DNA of 41,295 nucleotides from Candidatus Poribacteria bacterium (GTDB lineage Bacteria > Poribacteria > WGA-4E > WGA-3G): the NCBI GenBank assembly GCA_021295735.1, contig JAGWBU010000024.1, positions 6,671 through 47,965 of the forward strand, written 5' to 3'. Below the pieces are notes generated by a model that saw nothing but the letters and a program-made list of their open reading frames with translations, made no database searches and had not been told where the DNA came from. Below are positions 17,091 to 24,848 of the stretch, one piece after another. Made by a program: the position numbers and the translations under genes. Each line of letters opens with the position of its first letter. The first letter of the stretch is position 1.

Positions 17091-17524
17091 AAATTCTTGT
17101 CAGTGCGTGCCTGCTCGGTGTCAATTGTCGATACGATGGAGGCAATAGCCGTAACGAAAACGCGATCAAACGTCATCAGACAGATGAACTTGTCCCTGTT
17201 TGCCCAGAAGAAGCAGGCGGACTCTCAACACCACGTCCTGCCGTTGAAATCGTGGGCGGCGATGGAAATGATGTTTTAGATGGCAAAGCAAAAGTGCTGA
17301 CTGTAGATGGCGAGGATAAGACCGAAGAATTTCTGAAGGGAGCACGCCATGCGCTCGCTTTGGCACAATCACAAGGAGCGACGTGCGTTATCCTCAAATC
17401 CAAAAGCCCGTCTTGCGGTTGTGGCACAATCTATGACGGTTCGTTTTCGGGGACGCTCATCTCAGGGGATGGCGTTACAACCGCACTACTGAAACGCCAC
17501 GGAATAGAGGTTATTTCAATGTAG
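17087..17524 (+). CDS. DUF523 domain-containing protein
   Basis: This 145-aa protein is full length for DUF523 (YbbK-type) proteins. It has the conserved Cys motifs SACLLGVNCRYDG (6-18), PVCPEEAGGLSTPRP (37-51) and KSKSPSCGCGTIYDG (104-118), which could bind a metal or iron-sulfur cluster. Its ATG (17087) overlaps the biotin ligase stop in an ATGA with GAGG just upstream, so it is translationally coupled. The biochemical role of the family is not established, although DUF523 is sometimes fused to DUF1722. Confidence 0.92.
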   Translation: MKILVSACLLGVNCRYDGGNSRNENAIKRHQTDELVPVCPEEAGGLSTPRPAVEIVGGDGNDVLDGKAKVLTVDGEDKTEEFLKGARHALALAQSQGATCVILKSKSPSCGCGTIYDGSFSGTLISGDGVTTALLKRHGIEVISM

Positions 17525-17587
17525 GGTAGATATACAATGCAGGTTATTAAGTTTTCCGCTATTCCTTGAAATTCGTTGTGAGTCATT

Positions 17588-17612
17588 CTTGTAGGAGGGG
17601 TTTTCAACCCCG
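17588..17612 (+). repeat. GTAGGAGG hairpin unit between convergent genes
   Basis: GTAGGAG precedes the stem GGGGTT-TTC-AACCCC, followed by GA. It lies in the convergent gap between the DUF523 gene and trpC, where a terminator would be expected, though no clear T-tract follows. Confidence 0.7.
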
Positions 17613-17697
17613 ATTTACCCCGACTGTAGCGCGTTAAGACCAATGTTGCAGTCTAACAATCTGAAACTGAATAGCCATAATATACGATCCCAACGCT

Positions 17698-18471
17698 TTA
17701 GCCAATCAATTTCCGTACTTGTTCCCCAATATCAGGACTGCGCATCAGCGATTCACCTACCAAAATGGCGTTTACACCTGCTTCGCGTAAAGATTCCACA
17801 TCTGCCCGCGTATAGATACCACTCTCACTCACAACAACTTTTCCTGCAGGAATAGATTCACGCAACCTGAATGTCGTTGCTAAATCGGTATGAAACGTCC
17901 GCAAATCCCGATTGTTGATACCGATAATCTCCGCGCCAACGTCTAACGCTATCTCCAATTCCGCTTCTGTATGCACCTCCACCAGAAATGCCAACGAAAG
18001 TGATGCAGCAATATCCATAAATTCACGTAGTTGTTCTGGCGTTAACACCGCCACGATAAGCAGAATCGCATCCGCACCTGCTACACGCGCCTGATAGATA
18101 TGATAGGGATCAATCATAAAATCTTTTCGCAATAGTGGCACCTCTACACTTTGGCGGATCAAGGAAAGATATTCAAGATTTCCATCGAAAAAGTGAACAT
18201 CTGTCAATACAGAAATGGCTGCAGCTCCGTTCTCCGCGTAAGTTTCAGCTATTTGAACAGGATCAAAATCTTCGCGGATAATACCTTTACTTGGAGACTT
18301 TTTCTTTACCTCAGCAATAAGGTTGATATTGCCAGGCTGTGCAATCGCACTTCGAAAATCCTTTGCAGGCGGTAGGTTTGCTAACTTCGATTCTAATGTG
18401 CCAAGCGGCACCTGCTCCTGTTCAATTTGAAGTTCTTTCTGTTTATGAGCAATAATGGTGTCTAATATCAA
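17698..18471 (-). CDS. trpC: Indole-3-glycerol phosphate synthase
   Basis: This 257-aa TIM-barrel enzyme of tryptophan synthesis converts carboxyphenylaminodeoxyribulose phosphate to indole-glycerol phosphate. LIAEVKKKSPSKG (51-63) carries the catalytic Glu and Lys, LLRKDFMID a further catalytic Lys, and IIGINNRDL and VVSESGI are also typical. The start is a TTG (complement of 18469-18471) with AAGGA six bases upstream. It lies 135 nt downstream of trpD on the same strand, with a hairpin repeat between the two genes. Length is normal. Confidence 0.95.
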   Translation of the reverse strand: MILDTIIAHKQKELQIEQEQVPLGTLESKLANLPPAKDFRSAIAQPGNINLIAEVKKKSPSKGIIREDFDPVQIAETYAENGAAAISVLTDVHFFDGNLEYLSLIRQSVEVPLLRKDFMIDPYHIYQARVAGADAILLIVAVLTPEQLREFMDIAASLSLAFLVEVHTEAELEIALDVGAEIIGINNRDLRTFHTDLATTFRLRESIPAGKVVVSESGIYTRADVESLREAGVNAILVGESLMRSPDIGEQVRKLIG

Positions 18472-18485
18472 CAGATTTCCTTAAA

Positions 18486-18535
18486 AGTAGCAGGCACGCT
18501 CCGCGTGCCGTCCGCAATTTGGCGTTGATTTAACG
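18486..18535 (-). repeat. Hairpin repeat between trpD and trpC
   Basis: GTAGCAGGCACGC-TCC-GCGTGCC followed by GTCCGC and TTTGGCGTTGATTT. The same GGCACGC/GCGTGCC unit is found after the TPR gene at about 16197. In the trp transcript the hairpin could influence mRNA stability or trpC expression. Confidence 0.7.
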
Positions 18536-18606
18536 CTTTGTAAGACGCTATCAACGATGTTTCCAACAATTATAACATCTACAAGGCTATAATTGCAGGA
18601 CTAAGA

Positions 18607-19617
18607 TCATTTATTTGATACTGATTTCAACCCTTCTAATTTTTCCAACGCGCTTCCCGAATCAATAGAATTTGCTGCAATCTCCAATCCGTTTTCAAGG
18701 TTATCCGCTATGCCGCCTGCAACAATCGCAGCAGCAGCATTCAACAGCACAATATCGCGTTTAGGTCCCTTTTCACCTTTGAGGATATTCGTAGTTATCT
18801 CAGCGTTTTTCTCAGGTGTGCCACCAAGTAACGATTCTGGTTCAGTTTTCGGAATCCCAAGTGTAGTCGGATCAAGTGTATAGGTTTTCACAGCACCATT
18901 CACAAGTTCAGAGACGCGCGTTGTGGTTGTCGTAGTGATTTCGTCTAAGCCATCGTTCCCATGCACGACGAACGCATGCTGTGTCCCAAGATTGTTGAGG
19001 ACATTCGCGTGTAACTTTGTCAATTCCGATGCATAGACCCCAAGCACCTGCGCCCGCGCACCTGCTGGATTAGTTAGCGGAGCAATTGTATTAAAAATAG
19101 TACGAATCCCAATTTCCCGGCGAGGTCCAATCGCATGTTTCATAGCACCATGCAGCATTGGCGCGAATAGAAAACCGATACCAACCTCATCAATGCACTG
19201 CCCAATATGTTCTGGTGAAATCTCAATATTCACACCTAACGCCATCAACACATTTGCACTTCCACTTTGCCGAGTTACGCCTCTGTTACCGTGTTTAGCC
19301 ACAGGAACGCCCGCCCCTGCAACAACAAATGCTGAGGTTGTTGAAATGTTGAAGGAATGCAATCCAGTTCCACCCGTACTGCAGGTATCAACGACCAACG
19401 GCTGCTTTGTTGGCACCCGCGTTGATTTCGCACGCATCACGCGAACGCCACCGATAATCTCATCTATCGTTTCTCCTTTAAGCCGCAATGCTGTCAGGAA
19501 ACAAGCAATTTGTGCATCCGTCGTTTCGCCTTCCATAATCTCGGTCATGGTTTCAACCATCTCTGTTTCTGTTAAGGGGTTCCCGTCAATAACTTTCTGA
19601 ATAGCCTCACGAATCAC
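18607..19617 (-). CDS. trpD: Anthranilate phosphoribosyltransferase (variant GTGGD motif)
   Basis: This 336-aa enzyme joins anthranilate to phosphoribosyl pyrophosphate in tryptophan synthesis. KHGNRGVTRQSGSAN (108-122), the metal-binding GLDEI, and TNPAGA fit the family. The PRPP-binding GTGGD loop reads STGGT (80-84), with Gly to Ser and Asp to Thr, which is unusual. I choose a GTG start at 19617 because GGGAGG lies eight bases upstream and the length then matches the family; the open frame continues upstream to 19794 into the inserted element. trpC follows downstream. Confidence 0.92.
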   Translation of the reverse strand: MIREAIQKVIDGNPLTETEMVETMTEIMEGETTDAQIACFLTALRLKGETIDEIIGGVRVMRAKSTRVPTKQPLVVDTCSTGGTGLHSFNISTTSAFVVAGAGVPVAKHGNRGVTRQSGSANVLMALGVNIEISPEHIGQCIDEVGIGFLFAPMLHGAMKHAIGPRREIGIRTIFNTIAPLTNPAGARAQVLGVYASELTKLHANVLNNLGTQHAFVVHGNDGLDEITTTTTTRVSELVNGAVKTYTLDPTTLGIPKTEPESLLGGTPEKNAEITTNILKGEKGPKRDIVLLNAAAAIVAGGIADNLENGLEIAANSIDSGSALEKLEGLKSVSNK

Positions 19618-19674
19618 GCTATGTTCCTCCCAACTATACTTTACAATTGATGTTTCCCTACAATTTTGACATAC

Positions 19675-19694
19675 TCCCAAGCCTAAAGGCATGG
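19675..19694 (-). ncRNA. Right-end hairpin, likely 3' scaffold of the TnpB guide RNA
   Basis: TnpB systems make a right-end-derived RNA (omega/reRNA) that overlaps the tnpB 3' end and runs through the right end into flanking DNA, which acts as guide. The hairpin CCCATGCC-TTTA-GGCTTGGG has one imperfect pair and lies just past the tnpB stop. If the element ends at 19666, the guide would be the complement of 19665-19646, beginning AATTGTAGGG. The RNA itself is inferred from the family. Confidence 0.55.
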
Positions 19695-19706
19695 GATTCT
19701 TAGCTC

Positions 19707-20894
19707 TTATATTGGCAGCAATTGTTGTTGCCAAACGGCTTTTCTTGCTTCCGTCTCTCCTGCCTCCGATTGAGGTCTTACTTGGACTCCACAAGCGTTT
19801 TCTGTCTCGGTATGTCCTACCGCGACATTTCTTAGATTTATTGCAGCATTGACATCTCTATCTATAGAAACATCACATTGACCGCAATGATATGTTCTTT
19901 CTGATAGCACCAAGTTGTCTTTTGTGTGTCCGCAACTGGAACAGGTTTTTGACGATGCGTAGAATTGCGATGCTTCTGTGACAGGTATTCCACGTGCTGC
20001 TGCTTTCGTCTTAAGTTTCTGAAGAAAACCATCTAATGCACTATCAGACAATGCCTTTGCGAGTTTCCTATTCTTCAGCATATTCTTTATCTTCAGCGTC
20101 TCAATGCCGATAGCAGAGGTTTTATTGACAATATCCGTTGCAGCTTTGTGGTGTGCGTCATTTCTGATGCAAGCAATCCGATAGTGGATACGTGCTACTT
20201 TCCATTTCTGATTTATCCAATTTTTAGACCCATTTGTCCGCTTGCTGAGCCTACGTGCTTCTTTTGCTACTTTCCTTTCATACCGTTTTAGCGGGCTCGG
20301 ATTATCATATTTAGTGCCATCACTCAAGGTAGAAAGAGAGTTTATACCAACATCAATACCAATCACAGGGTGAATTGCTAAATTAGCAACTGCTTCGGTG
20401 TCCTCTGTGTCAACAGTGATAGATACAAACCAACGGTGTGCTGTTCTGCTGATAGTCACTTTCATGATTTTACCTGACCAACGTAACGCTTGAAACATCT
20501 TGACCCATCCTATTTTAGGTAACTTGATACGTTTGCCAACAACTTGAACAAATTGATTATTTGTTGTGAAAGAATCCCTTTTACCACGCTTCTTATATTT
20601 CGGAAACTTCGCACGCTTGGATACCCAATGCGCAATCGCAGCTGACAAATTCACAAATATGCTTTTGTTCGCAACAACTTGATCTTGTTCCTTCGTCCAT
20701 CCATGTTCCTTCTTAGCAACGTTAAATCTTTCATTCAACTTTGATGTAGAGAGAAACTCATCATTATCTAATCCTGCTTTGAAATCTGATAAAGCGTGAT
20801 TATACGCAAAACGGGCATAGCCACACTGCTGCGCAAACCACACACGCTGTTTATTATTTGGATTCAATGCAATCTTATGTGTTTTTAATGGCAT
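19707..20894 (-). CDS. tnpB: TnpB, RNA-guided nuclease of IS200/IS605 (apparently intact)
   Basis: The 395-aa protein has the RuvC residues D181 (VIGIDVGINS), E265 (IGIETLKI) and D345/D347 (DRDVNAA). The zinc ribbon CSSC (318-321) and CGQC (337-340) is present, and an N-terminal helix-turn-helix/OrfB region begins MPLKTHKIALNPNNKQ. All catalytic positions are present, so it is predicted active as an RNA-guided DNA endonuclease. The ATG at 20894 follows AAGGAAG; a longer reading to 20951 has no support and would cross a hairpin. A tail of about 40 residues follows the RuvC-III motif. Confidence 0.93.
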   Translation of the reverse strand: MPLKTHKIALNPNNKQRVWFAQQCGYARFAYNHALSDFKAGLDNDEFLSTSKLNERFNVAKKEHGWTKEQDQVVANKSIFVNLSAAIAHWVSKRAKFPKYKKRGKRDSFTTNNQFVQVVGKRIKLPKIGWVKMFQALRWSGKIMKVTISRTAHRWFVSITVDTEDTEAVANLAIHPVIGIDVGINSLSTLSDGTKYDNPSPLKRYERKVAKEARRLSKRTNGSKNWINQKWKVARIHYRIACIRNDAHHKAATDIVNKTSAIGIETLKIKNMLKNRKLAKALSDSALDGFLQKLKTKAAARGIPVTEASQFYASSKTCSSCGHTKDNLVLSERTYHCGQCDVSIDRDVNAAINLRNVAVGHTETENACGVQVRPQSEAGETEARKAVWQQQLLPI

Positions 20895-20916
20895 ATCACT
20901 ACTTCCTTGAAAAGAT

Positions 20917-20967
20917 ACTACTTCCCATTGGTGTGGTAGTTGCACCAACAACTACCACTGAAGTAGT
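20917..20967 (-). promoter_or_regulatory. Nested hairpin just upstream of tnpB
   Basis: A perfect 10-bp stem, GTGGTAGTTG (20933-20942) and CAACTACCAC (20949-20958) with 6-nt loop CACCAA, sits inside an outer pair ACTACTT (20917-20923)/AAGTAGT (20961-20967). It begins 23 nt before the tnpB start, inside the expected 5' leader. It could regulate tnpB translation or belong to the left-end architecture. Confidence 0.65.
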
Positions 20968-21225
20968 CCTATTAGGATGCCATGTTTCACGGTAAAAGTC
21001 AAGTGTTTTTGATTGATTAATGCCAGTGCCGTTCTGTATCCCCGAGCTAAAGCAACGGGGTTTTAGAACGGAATATTCCGATAAATAAAAGAAAATGATA
21101 GTCCATCGTATTTCTATTACCGTTTGGTAAGTGCATCGTTAACAGTGTTCAAGTAATTATATGTTTTCTATAAACAATACCTTCGCCAAAAATGATTGAA
21201 TAAATAGGGCTGTTGTCCTAAAGTT

Positions 21226-21263
21226 ACCTAAGTTGCCACCTATGTAGCACAAACTTTATGAAG
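21226..21263 (+). repeat. 38-nt exact dispersed repeat, copy 2
   Basis: Identical over 38 nt to 41193-41230 and a diverged inverted match to the left-end repeat near 152-86. It begins ACCTAAGTTGCCACC and ends ACTTTATGAAG. The downstream TAATTCGGTGATTT block is also shared. Confidence 0.9.
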
Positions 21264-21689
21264 ATTAATTTTTTAATTCGGTGATTTCTTGTTAGGTATA
21301 TTCTGAATATGTCAAACGCTCTTCAGTCCCGACAAATGCCACACGCGCATTTGGCGTTGAAGCGAACCTCTCAATGTTTATGGTGAATGTGAGTGCTAAA
21401 CTCATAGATACGCTCCGTTGTAAAAACCGAGGTTTGAAGTATTTACACGAAACATTAAAAATACTTCCGCAAAAACTTGAACCTATTGTTATTCAACAAA
21501 TCGCACAACATCTGAGAGCAATCGGTGCTATTCATCACACGCAACCTGAACTAAACCCTGGATAATTGGCGAAGGTATTGGTTTTAAGTATATTACGCGT
21601 TGTGCCAGTTAACATTTGGTATGTTTATATTTCACATGTTCGCCTCGTTTGGGTTTGGATTCCGAAACTTTTCCGATACCTGACAACCT

Positions 21690-21790
21690 TAAGGTAGGAG
21701 GGAACTCCGATTCCCGACGACAAACGGGTCGCGATTCGAAAATCGCTCCCGCCAAATGCCAAAAGCGTATTTGGCGTTGATTCCAGAATA
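21690..21790 (+). repeat. Hairpin repeat cluster upstream of aroK
   Basis: GTAGGAGGGAACTCC opens the cluster. It continues with a GGGTCGCGATTCG / ATCGCTCCC section and an AAATGCC...GTATTTGGCGTTGATT unit. The same order of phrases is found at 27127-27335. Confidence 0.65.
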
Positions 21791-21901
21791 TGAACAGTTG
21801 TGAAAAATAACAAAACTGATACGTAACTGGCACAAGTCGTTATATTATAAAATAGTGTTGATGTCAAGCGATACAATGTAATAAAAAAACACCGCAAAAC
21901 C

Positions 21902-21930
21902 TTTACATTGTTTTTGAAAGATGCTATAAT
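21902..21930 (+). promoter_or_regulatory. Sigma70-type promoter for aroK-aroB
   Basis: TTTACA (21902-21907, 5 of 6) and TATAAT (21925-21930, perfect) are separated by 17 nt. The predicted transcript would start near 21937, leaving about 65 nt before the GTG at 22002. Confidence 0.75.
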
Positions 21931-22001
21931 TGGAAAACTTTATGCAATGCTCGTAAGTAGATACCCTTCGCTTGCGGAATTATAAGAAAGGCGCAAAACA
22001 G

Positions 22002-22586
22002 GTGAATCGACCACATAAAGAAAACCGTAATATCGTTCTTGTCGGTTTTATGGGAACAGGTAAAACCTCAATCGGTAAAAGGCTTTCCTCGCAACTTAGG
22101 ATGCGTTATATTGATACAGACAGTGTTATTGAGAAGGATAGTCGGCGGCGTATTAGCGATATTTTTGCGCAAGATGGTGAAGATGTTTTTCGTCAACTTG
22201 AAAGCGAAGCGGTTAACAAAGTTTCCAAACTATACAATCATGTTATTTCTACTGGTGGCGGCGTTGTTTTAAAAGAGATAAACGTCACTAAACTTAAAGA
22301 GAACGGTATCGTTTTCTGCTTAAGGGCAACACCAGAGGAAATCTATCGCCGTGTTGGTCATCAAACGCACCGTCCCCTGCTCCAAACCCCCGATGCAATG
22401 GAAACAATTCGAACAATGTTAGCAGCACGCGCGCCTTATTATGCACAAGCGGATCACACAGTCGAAACAACCGATAGATCGTTTGAAGAAGTCATAGCAG
22501 ACATAAGAAGGATCTATTTTAAGACAAGTAAAACATCAAGGACAAAATATACGACAAAGCAAAATGATAAAAACTTTACACGTTGA
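22002..22586 (+). CDS. aroK: Shikimate kinase
   Basis: This 194-aa kinase phosphorylates shikimate at the 3-hydroxyl in the chorismate pathway. The P-loop GFMGTGKTS (15-23), IDTDSVIEK (shikimate-binding Asp), STGGGVV and the RPLL lid arginine are all present. The start is taken as GTG at 22002, with AAGG ten bases upstream; a TTG at 21972 is possible. Its 3' end overlaps aroB by 23 nt, and the two genes share a promoter. The C-terminal tail of about 20 residues is lysine/threonine rich. Confidence 0.93.
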   Translation: MNRPHKENRNIVLVGFMGTGKTSIGKRLSSQLRMRYIDTDSVIEKDSRRRISDIFAQDGEDVFRQLESEAVNKVSKLYNHVISTGGGVVLKEINVTKLKENGIVFCLRATPEEIYRRVGHQTHRPLLQTPDAMETIRTMLAARAPYYAQADHTVETTDRSFEEVIADIRRIYFKTSKTSRTKYTTKQNDKNFTR

Positions 22587-23652
22587 ACTTAATGAAAACA
22601 GTTATCCGCTTTTCGTCGGGGCAGGGATTCTCAACCAAATTGGTGAATTTCTTAAATCTCAGGCAAAATCTACGAAGGTGTTTATTGTAACAGACACTTT
22701 CGTAAAACATCAGTATGCTCCGTTGGTGTTGGAAAGTTTAAAGGATGTTGGGTTTGATGTTGCTATCATTGATGTTCCTGTCGGGGAAGAAAGTAAATCG
22801 TTAGAACAGTTATCTCGAGTACTGGATAGTTTAATTGATAACCAACTTGATAGAGGTGCAACGCTTATCGCTCTTGGTGGCGGTGTTATTGGCGATTTAG
22901 GAGGGTTTGCTGCTGCTGTCTACATGCGAGGTATCGCGTATGTGCAAATCCCAACAACTTTGCAGGCACAGGTAGATGCAAGCGTTGGTGGTAAAACAGC
23001 AATTAATCATCCAAAAGGTAAGAACCTCATCGGTGCTTTTCATCAGCCGAAATTGGTATTGATTGATGTCAATACGCTCGAAACCTTACCGCAACGGGAT
23101 ATCCAATCAGGACTGATTGAGGTAATTAAGATAGGGGTTATCCGCGATGAACCTTTGTTTGAAATGGTAGAAGAAAACCTGTCCGCTATATTAAATTTAG
23201 AGACAGAGACGTTAATTGAGATGATCGCCTGCGCCTGTGCTAACAAAGCAGAGATTGTCGCAAAAGATGAAAAAGAGAGCGGATTGCGGATGGTGCTAAA
23301 CTATGGACACACCTTTGGTCATGCGCTTGAGGCATTGACACACTATAAGAAATACCGACACGGAGAGGCTGTTTCTATCGGAATGAATTGCGCTGCAAAA
23401 TTGGCGGTTAATTTAGGGATGTTCTCTGAAACAGATTTTGAACGTCAACGCGCGCTTTTAAATCGCGCGAAATTGCCACTCACTTTTCCTTATTATATTT
23501 CTCCCGAAGCACTATGCGGTGCGATGTCCCTTGATAAAAAAACGCTAAGTGGTAGACTCCGCCTCATATTGCCGACACGGATCGGCGAAGTTGTTATCCG
23601 AGACGATGTGACAGACACAAAGATTATAGAAGCAATTTCACAATGTTATTAG
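22564..23652 (+). CDS. aroB: 3-Dehydroquinate synthase
   Basis: This 362-aa NAD- and metal-dependent enzyme converts DAHP to 3-dehydroquinate. GGGVIGDLGGFAAAVYMRG, the PTTLQAQVDASVGGKTAINH stretch, and the metal-binding NYGHTFGHALE with HGEAVSIGM are intact, and length is standard. The ATG at 22564 lies inside the end of aroK, so translation is probably coupled, although no strong Shine-Dalgarno sequence is visible. With aroK it forms a short chorismate-pathway operon close to trpDC. Confidence 0.96.
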   Translation: MIKTLHVELNENSYPLFVGAGILNQIGEFLKSQAKSTKVFIVTDTFVKHQYAPLVLESLKDVGFDVAIIDVPVGEESKSLEQLSRVLDSLIDNQLDRGATLIALGGGVIGDLGGFAAAVYMRGIAYVQIPTTLQAQVDASVGGKTAINHPKGKNLIGAFHQPKLVLIDVNTLETLPQRDIQSGLIEVIKIGVIRDEPLFEMVEENLSAILNLETETLIEMIACACANKAEIVAKDEKESGLRMVLNYGHTFGHALEALTHYKKYRHGEAVSIGMNCAAKLAVNLGMFSETDFERQRALLNRAKLPLTFPYYISPEALCGAMSLDKKTLSGRLRLILPTRIGEVVIRDDVTDTKIIEAISQCY

Positions 23653-23682
23653 TTTTTAACGCTAACTCTTTTAGAGGAATTT

Positions 23683-24840
23683 ATGACACAAAACAAAACA
23701 ATTTTATGGATTGTTGCTTGTTCGGTTTTATTCCTATGCGGCACCTTTGCGTTTAGCCAGGAACCTACGGTTACACCTCCCTCAAACGCCACTGCAGTCG
23801 ATACCCCAAACGACGATGGCTCAAGCATCACTATTACATGGGACGCAGCACCCGAAGATAGCGGTATTATAGGATATGTGATTCTACGAAACAGTGATGC
23901 GGGAGAGTTTGAGGTAATAGCTGCTGAGTTGAAAGCAGACGCAACACTATATAAAGATAGCAAGGTAATAAAAGGTAAGACACATGCATATATTGTGCGT
24001 GCTGTTTATGAAAACGAAACCCTTGTGGATTCCGTGCAAACTGCTGCTGTGAAAGCCAAGGGACAGTGGTTTCATACAGGCAAAATCGCTCTCTTTCTTG
24101 CCATGCTTCTTTTTTCAGCAGCGATTTTATGGAATATCTATCATGCGCGGAGTGGGAAAGAGGTATTTATTAGACGTATTCCGGGTTTGGAGGCAGTTGA
24201 AGAAGCCATCGGCAGAGCAACCGAAATGGGGCGTTCGATTCTTTACATATTAGGGTTAGGCGATGTAGACAATGTTGCTACTATTGCCAGTATGACGATT
24301 TTGGGACAAGTTGCACGTCGGACTGCTGATTACGAAACGCCTTTACGTGTTCCTTGTCGGGACCCAGTTGTACTAAACGTAGTACGTGAGATGGTGAAAA
24401 CCTCTTATCTTGACGAAGGTCGCCCTGATGCTTACAACGAGGATGATATTTTCTTTCTTACTAACGAACAATTTGCTTATGCCGCTGGTGTCAACGGTAT
24501 AATGATTCGCGAAAAACCTGCAGCCATATTCTTACAAGGGCAGTTTTTCGCGGAATCGCTTCTTATGGCAGAAACCGGTAATTCTATCGGCGCAATACAG
24601 ATTGCTGGAACAGATTCTGAGCATCAGCTTCCTTTCTTCATCGCAGCGTGTGACTATACCTTAATTGGTGAAGAACTGTATGCTGCAACAGCTTATCTAT
24701 CTAAAGATCCGATGTTTCTTGGAAGCCTCAGAGGACAAGATTGGGGTAAACTGGTCATCTTTGCAGGGATCATCATTGGCGTGTCACTTGAGTTTTTCGG
24801 TATCAACTGGATCACAACACTCTTGCAACGGGTGAGTTAG
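23683..24840 (+). CDS. DUF6754 membrane protein with fibronectin type III-like domain
   Basis: This 385-aa protein has a signal peptide (1-25), a fibronectin type III-like domain (about 30-125, with ITITWDAAPEDSGIIGYVILR), a membrane helix (about 134-153) and a conserved cytoplasmic region (about 160-360). A C-terminal membrane helix follows. The region with GLGDVDNVATIASMTILGQV and REKPAAIFLQGQFFAESLLMAETG matches DUF6754 as I know it. GAGG precedes the ATG at 23683. It heads a run of four genes separated by 3-8 nt, so the products probably form one membrane complex. Function is unknown. Confidence 0.82.
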   Translation: MTQNKTILWIVACSVLFLCGTFAFSQEPTVTPPSNATAVDTPNDDGSSITITWDAAPEDSGIIGYVILRNSDAGEFEVIAAELKADATLYKDSKVIKGKTHAYIVRAVYENETLVDSVQTAAVKAKGQWFHTGKIALFLAMLLFSAAILWNIYHARSGKEVFIRRIPGLEAVEEAIGRATEMGRSILYILGLGDVDNVATIASMTILGQVARRTADYETPLRVPCRDPVVLNVVREMVKTSYLDEGRPDAYNEDDIFFLTNEQFAYAAGVNGIMIREKPAAIFLQGQFFAESLLMAETGNSIGAIQIAGTDSEHQLPFFIAACDYTLIGEELYAATAYLSKDPMFLGSLRGQDWGKLVIFAGIIIGVSLEFFGINWITTLLQRVS

Positions 24841-24848
24841 GAGGTTTA

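Larger units (their letters stand above)
19666..21070 (-). mobile_element. IS200/IS605-type element, TnpB only
   Basis: On the minus strand the right end has a subterminal hairpin, CCCATGCCTTTAGGCTTGGG (about 19675-19694), followed by GTATG and a TCAA end at 19669-19666, the usual IS605 form. The left end is probably at about 21045-21070, where CCCCG and CGGGG frame an 11-nt loop AGCTAAAGCAA on the plus strand. No TnpA gene is present, so movement would need TnpA in trans. The left boundary is uncertain by some tens of bases. The element sits within 50 bp of the trpD start. Confidence 0.8.
21071..21901. other. Intergenic region between the IS element and aroK
   Basis: No convincing gene. A 63-codon frame at 21374-21565 has no ribosome binding site and no recognised family. 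The region holds the 38-nt repeat copy at 21226-21263 and two hairpin repeat clusters (about 21330-21365 and 21690-21790). Confidence 0.65.

Noticed and set aside
16428-17524. Frameshifted biotin ligase whose C-terminus lies in another frame
   Set aside because: The downstream sequence is fully accounted for by an intact DUF523 protein, and no BirA C-terminal motif is visible in other frames.
19618-19794. N-terminal extension of TrpD
   Set aside because: It would run into the IS right end and exceed the family length; the GTG at 19617 has a good GGGAGG site.
20895-20951. Upstream extension of TnpB by 19 residues
   Set aside because: The internal ATG has AAGGAAG at proper spacing, and the extension passes through the leader hairpin.
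21374-21565. 63-codon plus-strand frame between the IS element and aroK
   Set aside because: No Shine-Dalgarno sequence and no recognised family; it could be a decayed gene fragment but I cannot support it.
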